Assembly (NCBI RefSeq): GCF_003852425.1
Contig: NZ_QAJN01000001.1
Coordinates: forward strand, 744,418-808,417
Reading direction: 5' to 3'
Origin: Paucibacter sp. KBW04
GTDB lineage: Bacteria > Pseudomonadota > Gammaproteobacteria > Burkholderiales > Burkholderiaceae_C
Length of the DNA stretch: 64,000 bases
Under the pieces are notes generated by a model. It saw only the letters and a list, made by a program, of their open reading frames with translations. It made no database searches and had not been told where the DNA came from. Within the stretch, counting starts at the first letter, position 1, and each line of letters begins with the position of its first letter. The position numbers were made by a program, and so were the translations under genes. Shown one piece after another: positions 29,469 to 38,206 of the stretch.

Positions 29469-30238
29469 TGAATGATGCGCTGTACATCGCTGCTACCGGC
29501 ATGCAAGCCCAGCAGACGCAGTTGAACGTGATTGCAAACAATGTGGCGAATGTCAACACGACTGGCTTCAAACGCTCAAGCGTGAACTTTCATGATTTGG
29601 TCCAGCGTGAGGGGCAGCCCGCGGATGGACGGGAATCAGTTTTGAGCCCTGCGATGAGCGCAGGGGTGTCTATCGGTAGCCAGCTTCGCATGTTTGCTGC
29701 CGGCGATTTGAAACGTACGGAATCGCCGATGGACTTGGCCATTCAGGGCAATGGCTTTATTGAAGTGCTTTCACCGGATGGCAGCACGGCCTATTCGCGG
29801 GGCGGCACGCTTCAGGTAAACGCAGACAACCTCCTTTCGACGTCGGAGGGATTTGTTTTGAAGCAGCGAATTCAGGTGCCAACCGACGTGAAGTCGTTGA
29901 CAGTGGGTCAGGACGGGCAAGTCGTCAGCGTCGACAGCAAAGGGCATGAATTGAATCTTGGTCGACTTGACGTGATCACGTTTGCCAATTCAGGAGCGCT
30001 TACAGCTGCTGGTGACAATGTTTTTCGAGCCAACGCACTTGCCGGTGAGCCTGTTGCTGGGACGCCTGGCGATGCTGGTGCCGGACGCTTGATGCAGGGC
30101 TACCTGGAAAATTCCAATGTGAAGTTGGTTGATGAAATGGTGCAGCTGATGGTGGCCCAACGGGCCTATGAAATGAATGTCAAAGTCATTCAGGCTGCGG
30201 ACGAGATTGCGGGCATGACCAACAACCTTCGCAAATGA
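29468..30238 (+). CDS. flgG: Flagellar distal rod protein FlgG
   Basis: A 256-residue protein very close to canonical FlgG: MNDALYIAATGMQAQQTQLNVIANNVANVNTTGFKRS at the N-terminus (key NNVANVNTTGFKR), SPMDLAIQGNGFIEV in the centre, and GYLENSNVKLVDEMVQLMVAQRAYEMN at the C-terminus. It forms the distal rod crossing the periplasm. The start is placed at ATG 29468; a TTG at 29465 overlaps the flgF stop. Well-conserved ends suggest a genuine rod. Confidence 0.94.
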   Translation: MNDALYIAATGMQAQQTQLNVIANNVANVNTTGFKRSSVNFHDLVQREGQPADGRESVLSPAMSAGVSIGSQLRMFAAGDLKRTESPMDLAIQGNGFIEVLSPDGSTAYSRGGTLQVNADNLLSTSEGFVLKQRIQVPTDVKSLTVGQDGQVVSVDSKGHELNLGRLDVITFANSGALTAAGDNVFRANALAGEPVAGTPGDAGAGRLMQGYLENSNVKLVDEMVQLMVAQRAYEMNVKVIQAADEIAGMTNNLRK

Positions 30239-30933
30239 CCTTTAAGGCATTTTTGCTTGTGGGGCTTTACGTTGGCTCAATGGGTGCTGTCGCGGCTCCA
30301 GTCGATCTTTTGCCTTTGTCACGGTGTGAGGAGGTTCGACGTCTTGTTGAGCGTGCTGGGCTGGACAGGCAGATATCGGTGTCAATGACATGTACTTCGG
30401 TCGTGCCGAAGGAGGTAGGAGACACGCAGGGTGACCTTCGATTGTCTTCGCAGGGCATTCGTTGGGTGGTGGGGCCATCCAAGCTGGAGTTGGAGCGTGT
30501 CGGCATGAATGGAAAAGTGACTGCTGTCGCGATTCCAGTTCAGTTGAACTTGAGCACCATGGCTTGGGTTTCCAGAAAGAACTTTTCAAGTGGGCAAAGT
30601 GTGCGCAGTGAGGACTTCGACTGGGCCCAGTTCGCCTGGCCTCCTGGCGCCATCGTCAAGTCGACCTCCATCTCTGCGCCCGTGGGGCGCCTTCGACGTC
30701 CCCTGCGAAAAGCGGAGCGACTAGACGACTCAAATTTGGTTCCCATCAATCAACGTCTTCAAGGTGATGAAGTGACCGTTCGCTGGCGAAGCAGAGGTAT
30801 TGAACTTGAAACGCTTGCAACATTGGTTGCTGACGCCTCAGTGGGAGAAAGGGTGCGCGCTCAAATAAAGGGGAGCCGCAGCATATTTACCGGCGTTCTT
30901 GAAGACTTTTCAACTGTAGTTTTAGAGCGATAG
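30235..30933 (+). CDS. flgA: P-ring assembly chaperone FlgA
   Basis: A 232-residue protein with a signal peptide (MTFKAFLLVGLYVGSMGAVA) and a C-terminal SAF-like domain (WVSRKNFSSGQSVRSEDFDW, RLRRPLRKAERLDDSNL, VRWRSRGIELETLATLVADASVG trimmed to key RSRGIELETLA). FlgA helps FlgI polymerise into the P ring in the periplasm. The start overlaps the flgG stop by four bases and flgH follows three bases on. Confidence 0.85.
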   Translation: MTFKAFLLVGLYVGSMGAVAAPVDLLPLSRCEEVRRLVERAGLDRQISVSMTCTSVVPKEVGDTQGDLRLSSQGIRWVVGPSKLELERVGMNGKVTAVAIPVQLNLSTMAWVSRKNFSSGQSVRSEDFDWAQFAWPPGAIVKSTSISAPVGRLRRPLRKAERLDDSNLVPINQRLQGDEVTVRWRSRGIELETLATLVADASVGERVRAQIKGSRSIFTGVLEDFSTVVLER

Positions 30934-30936
30934 CCC

Positions 30937-31539
30937 ATGAGATGTCACCTGATTTTGATCTTTGGCTGTGGGCTGATGGTTGGCTCATTCGCACAGACAG
31001 TTGAATCCAAGGCGGGACCCGCCGCGCGAGGGAGCCTGTATTCGGAGTCAAGCTACCAAGCGTTGACCTCAGATCGCCGTGGCCACAAGGTGGGTGATCT
31101 AGTGACCGTGATTATTTTCGAGAACGCTAGCGCATCGAGTACGGCAGATACGGGTGCCAACAGGGATTCAAATGTTGGCTTGAGCATCAGTACACCCACG
31201 TTCAATAAAAGTGCAGGGGTTGGCGCCAACAGTGACTTTTCTGGGGGAGGACGTACCCAACGTGCAGGAAAGGTCCTTGGCCAATTGACGGTCTTTGTTC
31301 GCGAAGTTTTGGCAAACGGCGATCTCTTCGTCTCTGGCGAACAAAGTTTGGAAGTGAATGGTGAGCGTCAGGTGATCAAGCTTGAAGGGCATGTTCGGCC
31401 AAAGGACATCACGGAACTGAATACGGTGCTGTCAACACGGGTCGCAGACGCGAAAATTTCCTTCTCAGGCGATGGTGTCCTTGGTGATCGACAGCGTCCG
31501 GCTTGGTGGCAAAAGCTGCTGGGACTGTTTGGGGTTTGA
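30937..31539 (+). CDS. flgH: Flagellar L-ring protein FlgH
   Basis: A 200-residue exported protein. The N-terminal hydrophobic stretch contains a Cys (LILIFGCGLMVGSFAQ), a possible but weak lipobox. The family motifs are SLYSESSYQALTSDRRGHKVGDLVTVIIFENASASS (key DRRGHKVGDLVTVII), then GDLFVSGEQSLEVNGERQVIKLEG and TELNTVLSTRVADAKISF. It forms the outer-membrane bushing of the rod. Its presence shows the structure is meant to cross the outer membrane. Confidence 0.92.
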   Translation: MRCHLILIFGCGLMVGSFAQTVESKAGPAARGSLYSESSYQALTSDRRGHKVGDLVTVIIFENASASSTADTGANRDSNVGLSISTPTFNKSAGVGANSDFSGGGRTQRAGKVLGQLTVFVREVLANGDLFVSGEQSLEVNGERQVIKLEGHVRPKDITELNTVLSTRVADAKISFSGDGVLGDRQRPAWWQKLLGLFGV

Positions 31540-31540
31540 G

Positions 31541-32668
31541 ATGAAATTTCATTTGTCACCGAAATGGATTGCGTTGGCCTTGATGAGCGTTGCATTGACT
31601 AACGTAGATGCTTATGCGCAGCCAATTCGAATCAAGGATTTGGGTCGGCTCAGTGCATCTCGCGAGAACAGTCTGGTCGGCTTCGGATTGGTCACAGGTC
31701 TTGCTGGCACAGGTGACTCACAGCGCAGCAAGGCAACACGTCAGTCGATCGCCAATCTTCTGTCTCGTTTTGACCTTGCTGTCCCGAGCGACGATATCTT
31801 GAGCCGCAACGTGGCTGTCGTGACTGTTACGGCCAGCTTGGCTAGCTATTCGCGTGCTGGTGATACTTTGGACGTCACCGTAACTTCGGTAGGTGATGCA
31901 AGAAGCCTGGCTGGCGGCAGCTTGTTGATGACGCCATTGAAAGGACCCGATGGACGGGTCTATGCGCTGGCGCAGGGCGCACTTACCGTCGGCGGCTATC
32001 GATACGACGCTAACAACAACTTGGTGCAAAAGAATCACCCCACCGTCGGGTTAGTCTCGGGTGGCGCAACGGTGGAGTTGGGCCTTGTCGGAGAGCGAGC
32101 ACCGGTCGAAGCGATCACCTACGTGCTGCATTCTGCGGACTTCACGACCGCCGGCCGAATTGCCGATGCCATCAATGAATCAACGGGATCAGAGGTTGCG
32201 GAAGTGCGTGATGCGTCAGGCATTGACATCCGCGTGCCAGAAGCGTTTCGAAGCCAGATTCCTGCTTACATGCGTCAGTTGGAAACGCTGTCTGTGATGC
32301 CAGACCGGCAGGCACGGGTGATCGTGAATGAGCGGACAGGAACTGTAGTCACCGGTGGAGACGTACGAATTTCCAAAGTGGCTGTGTCGCATGACGATTT
32401 GAAAGTCACGGTTGAAGCTGAAACGTCTGTGTCGCAGCCCTTACTGGTTCGACAAACTGGAGCGGGCGTTCGAACCCAAGTTGTGACCAATAGCCGCCTG
32501 ATTGTTGAAGATGGAGGCAGCACAAAATTTGTTCCCGCGGGGGACACCACGGTGGCTGATCTGGTTCAGGCGTTGACTCGCCTCAAGACAAAAACTCGCG
32601 ACATCATCGCAATTTTGCAAGCTATCAAGGCGGCCGGCGCCCTGCATGCCGAGCTGATTATCCAGTGA
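31541..32668 (+). CDS. flgI: Flagellar P-ring protein FlgI
   Basis: A 375-residue protein with a signal peptide (WIALALMSVALTNVDAYAQ) followed by IRIKDLGRLSASRENSLVGFGLVTGLAGTGDS (key VGFGLVTGLAGTGDS) and a C-terminus with GDTTVADLVQALTRLKTKTRDIIAILQAIKAAGALHAEL (key ALHAEL). It forms the P ring in the peptidoglycan layer. Start ATG 31541 directly follows the flgH stop. Length fits the family (about 365). Confidence 0.93.
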   Translation: MKFHLSPKWIALALMSVALTNVDAYAQPIRIKDLGRLSASRENSLVGFGLVTGLAGTGDSQRSKATRQSIANLLSRFDLAVPSDDILSRNVAVVTVTASLASYSRAGDTLDVTVTSVGDARSLAGGSLLMTPLKGPDGRVYALAQGALTVGGYRYDANNNLVQKNHPTVGLVSGGATVELGLVGERAPVEAITYVLHSADFTTAGRIADAINESTGSEVAEVRDASGIDIRVPEAFRSQIPAYMRQLETLSVMPDRQARVIVNERTGTVVTGGDVRISKVAVSHDDLKVTVEAETSVSQPLLVRQTGAGVRTQVVTNSRLIVEDGGSTKFVPAGDTTVADLVQALTRLKTKTRDIIAILQAIKAAGALHAELIIQ

Positions 32669-32689
32669 TTTTTACTCTTGGACCTAGCT

Positions 32690-33058
32690 ATGCAAATGAT
32701 TGATCCGACAACTTTGGCTCTGGTGGGTAGGGCGCTCGACGTAGCAACGCTGCGCCAAGCCGTTCATGCTCAGAACATTGCCAACGCTAATGTGGAGGGT
32801 TATTTGCCTTCTTCCGTCCGTTTTGAAGAGCATCTTGGCCATGTGCGTGCGGCGCTGTCGGATCGCCAGCCAGTTCAACCTCGTGATTTGGAAGTTTTGC
32901 AGCCCTCAGTCGTGGCAGCTGCACTGGGATCGAAAGTGGAGTTGGACATGGAGGTATCTGCACTTGCTCGAAACAGCATGCACTACCAAGCCCTGGTAAA
33001 GGTGCTGGATCGTGAGATGTCCCTTATGTCACTCGCTGTTTCTGATGGGAAACGATGA
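32690..33058 (+). CDS. flgB: Flagellar proximal rod protein FlgB
   Basis: A 122-residue protein. The rod signature is present but divergent (LRQAVHAQNIANANVEGYLPSSVRFEEHL, key QNIANANVEGY); the C-terminus (LARNSMHYQALVKVLDREMSLMSLAVSD) matches the FlgB coiled-coil half. Length fits FlgB (about 135). The ATG at 32690 is chosen; a TTG at 32678 lies upstream. It is the first gene of the flgB-flgC-fliE-fliF set. Confidence 0.8.
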   Translation: MQMIDPTTLALVGRALDVATLRQAVHAQNIANANVEGYLPSSVRFEEHLGHVRAALSDRQPVQPRDLEVLQPSVVAAALGSKVELDMEVSALARNSMHYQALVKVLDREMSLMSLAVSDGKR

Positions 33059-33495
33059 TGGATTACCGAGCCATATTTGAAGTAAGCGCAGCTGGGATGA
33101 CCCTGGAAAAACGTCGCCTGGAAGTGGCGACGTTGAATTTGGCGAATATGCACAGCAGTTCGTCGTCTAACGCGGATGCATACAAGCCCACCCGATTGGT
33201 GGCTAGCCCAATTGCCATGGACTTTTCGCGCTTGTTGCTTGCCGACTCGGGTGCAGCTATGCCGATGCAGCCATTGACGCGAGTTGTACAGACAGATGTT
33301 AGTCCCAGAATGGTGCGTGACCCAGGCCATCCGCATGCGGATGCGCAAGGGTTTGTTCGATATCCCGGGGTCGACCAGGCAACCGAGATGATTTCTGCCA
33401 TGAGTGCTCTGCGAGCCTATGAGGCTAACGTGGCCGCTGCGGGATTCGCGCGGTCGATGGCAACACGTGCGCTTGACATTGGAGGTGCCCGATGA
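33055..33495 (+). CDS. flgC: Flagellar proximal rod protein FlgC
   Basis: A 146-residue rod protein. MDYRAIFEVSAAGMTLEKRRLEVATLNLANMHSSS (key AGMTLEKRRLEVATLNLAN) and a C-terminal SALRAYEANVAAAGFARSMATRALDIG (key YEANVAAAGFARSMATRALDIG). The canonical NxANxxT is altered to NLANMHS. The ATG overlaps the flgB stop; flgC overlaps fliE by four bases. Confidence 0.85.
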   Translation: MMDYRAIFEVSAAGMTLEKRRLEVATLNLANMHSSSSSNADAYKPTRLVASPIAMDFSRLLLADSGAAMPMQPLTRVVQTDVSPRMVRDPGHPHADAQGFVRYPGVDQATEMISAMSALRAYEANVAAAGFARSMATRALDIGGAR

Positions 33496-33797
33496 ACCCT
33501 TCGGTAACTGCGATCGAGGCTGTGGCGCCCAATCTGTCCGGTGCCAACGCGGTGTCATCGGCGGGAGGTGCACCAACGGCCCAGTTTGGGAACTGGATTG
33601 CCCACGAAATTTCCCAGGTCAATACGCAGATGGTCGATGCCGAGAGGGCCGCGCAGCAACTGGCAGTGGGGGGGACGGCCAGCGTCCACGACACGATGAT
33701 TCAACTTGAGCAGGCGCGTTTGTCGTTTCAGCTCGCGATTCAAGTCCGGGCGAGAGTGCTTGAAGCCTACCAAGAAGTCATGCGGATGCAGGTGTAA
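33492..33797 (+). CDS. fliE: Flagellar MS-ring/rod junction protein FliE
   Basis: A 101-residue protein. The C-terminal half has the FliE pattern SVHDTMIQLEQARLSFQLAIQVRARVLEAYQEVMRMQV (key HDTMIQLEQARLSFQLAIQVR). It joins the FliF ring and export gate to the rod and is among the first export substrates. It lies between flgC and fliF as in most flagellar clusters. Confidence 0.9.
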   Translation: MNPSVTAIEAVAPNLSGANAVSSAGGAPTAQFGNWIAHEISQVNTQMVDAERAAQQLAVGGTASVHDTMIQLEQARLSFQLAIQVRARVLEAYQEVMRMQV

Positions 33798-33800
33798 GAA

Positions 33801-35243
33801 ATGTCTGAGTTGAATAGTTTTTGGCGCGACTTGTCTGGGGCGCGACGTGTTGGGTTGCTGCTAGGCATGGCACTGATTGTTTTGCTTGTTGCAGCACTGG
33901 CCTGGTGGTCGTTTCGCGCCCCATATGGCGTACTCTTCTCTGATCTATCTGACCAGGATGCCGCGACCGTAGCGCGCGAGTTGGACAAGCTAAAAGTACC
34001 TTATGAAGTGGCTGCCAATGGCCACAGCATCTTGGTTGTTGAAAACTCGGTTCACAAAGTGCGGATGGCGCTGATGGGGCGTCAGTTGCCACTGCACGGA
34101 GGCGTCGGCTTTGAACTCTTCAACAACGCAGAATTTGGTGCCAGCGACTTTGTGCAAAAGGTCAATTACCAGCGAGCACTTCAAGGAGAGCTAACGCGGA
34201 CTATTGGGTCGATAGAAGAAGTTCAGTCAGCGCGCGTACACCTTGCATTGCCTGAACAAGGGCTTTTTCGAAAAGATAGTAGTAGAAGTAAAGCATCGGT
34301 GACCGTTGCCATGAAGCAAGGCCACACGCTGACGCCTGGGCAAGTTCAGGGAATTCAACGCCTGGTTGGAGCTTCGGTGCCCGAGGTGAAGGCTGAAGAC
34401 GTGACAGTCTTGAACCAACATGGAATCCCACTCTCACGTAGCGCGGGCGATGATGGCTCGTCTAACTCGCTCGTAGCGGGGGGGCAGCTGGATTCCAAGA
34501 AAGAGCTTGAACTTCACCTCAGCGAGAAGGCGAGCAGAGTTTTGGAGAAGCTCTTCGGTAAAGACGGCGCGTTGGTGACGGTCGACGTTGCGTTGAGTAA
34601 TGTTCAGTCCAAAGTTACAACCGAAGAGGTCCTGGCAGCAGCTAATTTGCCCAAGGAACAGATCCCAACCGGGGTGCTCGTCCGTGAGCGAAGCGTGACC
34701 CGTGATATTGGCGGTGAGGGTGATAAGTCAGCTGGACCAGTGACGACGACACAAGAGTCAGACTATTTGACGGGTCGACGGACAGAGCAAGTGGTGTCGG
34801 CGCCTGGAGGAGTCGCACGAATTCATGTTGCCGCTGTGGTACGAGCAGTAGAAGATGAACAACAACTAGTTCATGCGCGAGAGCTCTTGCAGGCTGCGGT
34901 TGGCGCGCAGCTGGCTCGTGGCGATATGGTCACGGTCTATTCCATGACCGGGGCAGGCATTGCCAAGAGTCCCGCGTCAGCTATCGATACTGGACGAAAA
35001 GAGGGGAACGAAGAGCCTCTGCTACCGATACGCCATTCCGCCACATCAGAGGCTTCAAATGTTGTGCGGGTGTTGGTGGTACTGCTTGGCGTGGTTCTTT
35101 TGTTGGTAGGTCTTTCCTTGTGGCTGAAGAGCCGCTCGCGGCCTAGTGCGTTGTCGCGGAACGAAAGCCTGTCAGCAGATCAGCGGGAAGCTGTTCTGCG
35201 GTCGGTCAGGGGTTGGCTTGATGGCGACGGAGGTGTCGCGTGA
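33801..35243 (+). CDS. fliF: Flagellar MS-ring protein FliF (short form)
   Basis: A 480-residue protein. The first transmembrane helix (LLLGMALIVLLVAALAWWSF) is followed by ring-building domains: PYGVLFSDLSDQDAATVARELDKLKVPYE, FGASDFVQKVNYQRALQGELTRTIGSIEEVQSARVHLALP (key YQRALQGELTRTI and ARVHLALPE). A second helix is near residue 425 (VLVVLLGVVLLLVGLSLWL). The usual length is 550; the shorter size comes partly from the C-terminal tail. The tail, which normally binds FliG, ends ADQREAVLRSVRGWLDGDGG, so a docking helix is kept. It overlaps the FliG-like gene by four bases. Confidence 0.92.
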   Translation: MSELNSFWRDLSGARRVGLLLGMALIVLLVAALAWWSFRAPYGVLFSDLSDQDAATVARELDKLKVPYEVAANGHSILVVENSVHKVRMALMGRQLPLHGGVGFELFNNAEFGASDFVQKVNYQRALQGELTRTIGSIEEVQSARVHLALPEQGLFRKDSSRSKASVTVAMKQGHTLTPGQVQGIQRLVGASVPEVKAEDVTVLNQHGIPLSRSAGDDGSSNSLVAGGQLDSKKELELHLSEKASRVLEKLFGKDGALVTVDVALSNVQSKVTTEEVLAAANLPKEQIPTGVLVRERSVTRDIGGEGDKSAGPVTTTQESDYLTGRRTEQVVSAPGGVARIHVAAVVRAVEDEQQLVHARELLQAAVGAQLARGDMVTVYSMTGAGIAKSPASAIDTGRKEGNEEPLLPIRHSATSEASNVVRVLVVLLGVVLLLVGLSLWLKSRSRPSALSRNESLSADQREAVLRSVRGWLDGDGGVA

Positions 35244-35731
35244 TCAGTGAGACACCGACATTGGCGAGAATGCGGCGAGCCGCATTGGAGTTGCATGCCT
35301 TGAGTCCTGAGGACCAGGCATGGTTGATTGAACGGCTTGCCCCTTCACAACAGGCGCAGGTGCGCCCTTTACTCGAAGAATTGAGGGCACTTGGAATTCC
35401 TGGCGACGCAGATGTATTGAAGCAGGTGCTCTCGTATCAAGGGAGGCTAACTGAAGTGCCGGCAGAACGGTCTCCTTGGTTTTCTATGGGAGCGGATGAA
35501 GCGATTGAGCTACTTGCTCAAGAACCTCCTCTCCTTGTCGCGCGCTGCCTTCAAAGTCTCAATGAGCGTGCCGTAAAGGAGTTCTTGGCCCGCCTACCTA
35601 GCGACTCAAGTGCCGAGGTAGGCGCGCTGCTTCAAGATTGGCCCAATGCCCCGGCCCTAAACGAGGCCCTGGAGCGTGCGCTTCGAGCTAAGTACGCAAG
35701 GTGCGCCATCCGTTTCGGAGAATCGCTTTGA
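35240..35731 (+). CDS. Short FliG-position protein (FliG-like, no torque domain)
   Basis: A 163-residue protein occupying the fliG position between fliF and fliH. Canonical FliG has about 330 residues in three domains. Here ADEAIELLAQEPPLLVARCLQSLNERAVKEFLARLP (key AIELLAQEPPLLVARCLQSL) resembles the FliG middle-domain repeat with the EHPQ position changed to EPPL. The N-terminal part is helical (AALELHALSPEDQAWLIERL). The C-terminal domain with the charged torque helix is absent; the gene ends normally, with no recognisable FliG-C fragment downstream. It starts with GTG overlapping fliF. Assignment as FliG homologue is by position and weak similarity. Confidence 0.5.
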   Translation: MISETPTLARMRRAALELHALSPEDQAWLIERLAPSQQAQVRPLLEELRALGIPGDADVLKQVLSYQGRLTEVPAERSPWFSMGADEAIELLAQEPPLLVARCLQSLNERAVKEFLARLPSDSSAEVGALLQDWPNAPALNEALERALRAKYARCAIRFGESL

Positions 35732-36417
35732 GTGCGGGAATCCTTAAGCGGACCGTGTTGACGTCGAGTGCTCTAACGAGAGCATCTGTTCAGACCAGAC
35801 CGAAACGAGTTGAAGAGCACCAACACGAAGGAAAGCCAATCGCACTAGACCGTACGCCTTCCATTGAAGCAGCTCATCGGGCTGAAGAGGAGGCCTTCAG
35901 GGCGCTTGCGATTAACAAAGAGAAGGCTCGCTTGGAGGGTCTAGAACTAGGAAGACAGCAAGCAAAGGGTGAGCTAGAAAAGGCCTTGGCCGCCCAAGCC
36001 GTTGAAGTTGCCAATCTTATGGAGGGCGCAAGTCTTGCTTGGGCCAAGCAAGTCGAGCGTTTGCAGGTCGAGATGAGCGAATTCGCTTTCGTTGCGGTCA
36101 ATCGCTTGTTGGCTGACGCGCTGAGTGATCCTCAAGTTGCCTTGGGTGCGGTTCGCCGCGTGCTGAAGGAATGCAATGCATGGCAGTCCCTAACTGTTGA
36201 ATTGCATCCTCAAGATTTGCGCTGGTTGCGCGAAGGTCTCAAGGGTGATGCATTGACGGCAGATAAATCGGTGATTTTTGCGGGGAGTGAAGACGTTGCC
36301 GTTGGTGGCTGTCGAATTGTTTCAGAGCAAGGGGAAGTTGATGCACGGTTGGAGGTCCAACTGGGTCGACTGCGTCAGAGTTTGGACGAGTTTCGTGCGG
36401 CAATTCAAGTTTCATGA
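35728..36417 (+). CDS. fliH: Flagellar export regulator FliH
   Basis: A 229-residue protein with a disordered N-terminal 40 residues, then a long charged coiled coil rich in AxxxG spacing (EAFRALAINKEKARLEGLELGRQQAKGELEKALA trimmed to key EKARLEGLELGRQQAKGELEKA), and a C-terminal FliH/SctL domain ending GGCRIVSEQGEVDARLEVQLGRL. It binds FliI and the C ring. A TTG at 35728 overlaps the preceding stop (TTGA) and has CGGAG upstream, which I prefer over the GTG at 35701. Confidence 0.8.
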   Translation: MSAGILKRTVLTSSALTRASVQTRPKRVEEHQHEGKPIALDRTPSIEAAHRAEEEAFRALAINKEKARLEGLELGRQQAKGELEKALAAQAVEVANLMEGASLAWAKQVERLQVEMSEFAFVAVNRLLADALSDPQVALGAVRRVLKECNAWQSLTVELHPQDLRWLREGLKGDALTADKSVIFAGSEDVAVGGCRIVSEQGEVDARLEVQLGRLRQSLDEFRAAIQVS

Positions 36418-37745
36418 GCAAAGCATCTTCCCCTGACCTGCGAAGCGTCGCCCGCAACTTTCCGATATATCAGTGGTCGGGGAAAGTCAGCCGGGTTCAA
36501 TCGTTAGGGGTGGAGTCCACAGGGCCAATTTGCGCCCTAGGTGACCTCGTAGAGATTCGCTGGGCAGGGCAAAAGTCTCAGGCCGAAGTCATTGCTTTGC
36601 GCGAAGGACGCGTGACTTTGCTGCCCTATGGTGACACCAAAGGCCTGACTGTTGGCGCTGAAGTTGTTGCACTGGAAACGGCCCCCTCCGTACCGGTGGG
36701 AATGGGCTATTTGGGTCGGGTAGTTGATGCCTTCGGCGTGCCGCTAGATGGGTTGCCTGGGCCTAGTTCAACCGGTGTCGCAAGCCTGCGCCGTAAGCCA
36801 CTCAATCCGCTTTTGCGTGAGCCCATTTCCGAACGTGTGTTCACTGGTATCCGAGTCATTGACGGTTTACTGCCGTTAGGGCGCGGGCAGCGCCTTGGAA
36901 TTTTCGCGGGTAGTGGAATAGGTAAAAGCTCGTTGATGGGGATGTTGGCTCGGAACGTGCAAGCGGATGTCAATGTCGTCGCCTTGATTGGTGAGCGTGG
37001 TCGGGAAGTACAAGACTTCATTGAGCATTGCCTATCGCAGGAAACTAGGTCACACACAATTTTGGTGGTGGCGACTTCTGACGAGCCAGCCGTCGTTCGT
37101 GCGCGGGCCGCGTATACCGCCACCGCGTATGCAGAGTACTTTCGAGATCAGGGGAACTCAGTCTTTTTGCTGATGGATTCGGTGACGCGATTCGCAATGG
37201 CCCGCAGGGAGATCGACTTGGCGGCCGGACAGCCTCCAACTTCGAGAGGCTACACGCCCAGTGTCTTCTCTGAGATTCCTGCGCTGTGTGAGCGCTGTGG
37301 CTCGATCGCAAGTGGAGGGGCAATTACTGCGATGTACACCGTGCTGGTCGAAGGCGATGACCACAACGAACCTATTGCTGATACTTTGCGGGCAACACTT
37401 GATGGACAGATCGTTCTAAGCCGAGAGCTTGCGAATGAAGGCCATTTCCCAGCCGTTGATTTGCTGAAAAGCATCAGTCGCCTAGAACGCCAAGTGGCCG
37501 ATGTGTCCACATTGGATGCGGCCAATCGCTTGAGAGGGGTACTGTCGGTTCACCACAGACATCGCGAAATGGTCGAAATGGGCCTTTACAAGGCAGGTAC
37601 CAACCCGGAGCTCGACCAGGCATTGCTGCGCATTCCCGGAATAACGCAATTCTTGCGACAAAAGCTAGACGAGGTCTCGTCATTTGACCAAACGTATCAA
37701 AGCTTATGTAGAGCTCTGACTGAATCGAGCGGGGTAGTGCGATGA
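36414..37745 (+). CDS. fliI: Flagellum-specific ATPase FliI
   Basis: A 443-residue F1-type ATPase. Walker A is FAGSGIGKSSLMGMLA (about 165-175), Walker B lies in NSVFLLMDSVTRFAMARREI, and the catalytic Glu region is GERGREVQDFIEH. It energises substrate unfolding with FliH and FliJ. Length and order match the flagellar family. The ATG overlaps fliH by four bases and the gene overlaps fliJ by four. Confidence 0.95.
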   Translation: MSKASSPDLRSVARNFPIYQWSGKVSRVQSLGVESTGPICALGDLVEIRWAGQKSQAEVIALREGRVTLLPYGDTKGLTVGAEVVALETAPSVPVGMGYLGRVVDAFGVPLDGLPGPSSTGVASLRRKPLNPLLREPISERVFTGIRVIDGLLPLGRGQRLGIFAGSGIGKSSLMGMLARNVQADVNVVALIGERGREVQDFIEHCLSQETRSHTILVVATSDEPAVVRARAAYTATAYAEYFRDQGNSVFLLMDSVTRFAMARREIDLAAGQPPTSRGYTPSVFSEIPALCERCGSIASGGAITAMYTVLVEGDDHNEPIADTLRATLDGQIVLSRELANEGHFPAVDLLKSISRLERQVADVSTLDAANRLRGVLSVHHRHREMVEMGLYKAGTNPELDQALLRIPGITQFLRQKLDEVSSFDQTYQSLCRALTESSGVVR

Positions 37746-38206
37746 GCAAACTTGGCCAACGGCGCTGGCTACTTGTTGCGAAGCGCGCAGCTGAAATCAA
37801 GGCGATGCTTGATGCTCAGCACCTTGCAGGTGCGAGGCTGCTTAGTCAGCAGGCTGACCGTGCTTGGGCGGACGCGAAAGGGACAAATGAGCAGGTTCAG
37901 CAGCAGTGGCGTACATGGCTTGAACGAGAGAGCTTTCACGCCGCGGATGAAGCTTTGTTCCGTGGCTATCAAAGTCAGACGCGGAAAGTTGAGTTCGAAT
38001 CTCGATCAATGGCAATAGAGGCGGATCGACTATTCAACGAGGCGCAACTTCAAGCGCGTCGATCTCTGGGTGAGAAACGAGCCTTGGCAACTGCAGTTCG
38101 TCGGGCTTTGCTGCAGTCAGATTCAGCAGATGTAAAAGCAAGCCAAGTGGATGCTGACGAAATTTGGCAGGTGCTTAGCTCAGATGAACACGAGGTTGGA
38201 TCATGA
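37742..38206 (+). CDS. fliJ: Flagellar export stalk protein FliJ
   Basis: A 154-residue, almost wholly alpha-helical protein with heptad-like Ala/Leu spacing (RWLLVAKRAAEIKAMLDAQHLAGARLLSQQADRA trimmed to key KAMLDAQHLAGARLLSQQA). Size and position right after fliI fit FliJ, which inserts into the FliI ring as a stalk. Sequence identity in this family is low, so position weighs most. Overlaps both neighbours by four bases. Confidence 0.72.
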   Translation: MSKLGQRRWLLVAKRAAEIKAMLDAQHLAGARLLSQQADRAWADAKGTNEQVQQQWRTWLERESFHAADEALFRGYQSQTRKVEFESRSMAIEADRLFNEAQLQARRSLGEKRALATAVRRALLQSDSADVKASQVDADEIWQVLSSDEHEVGS

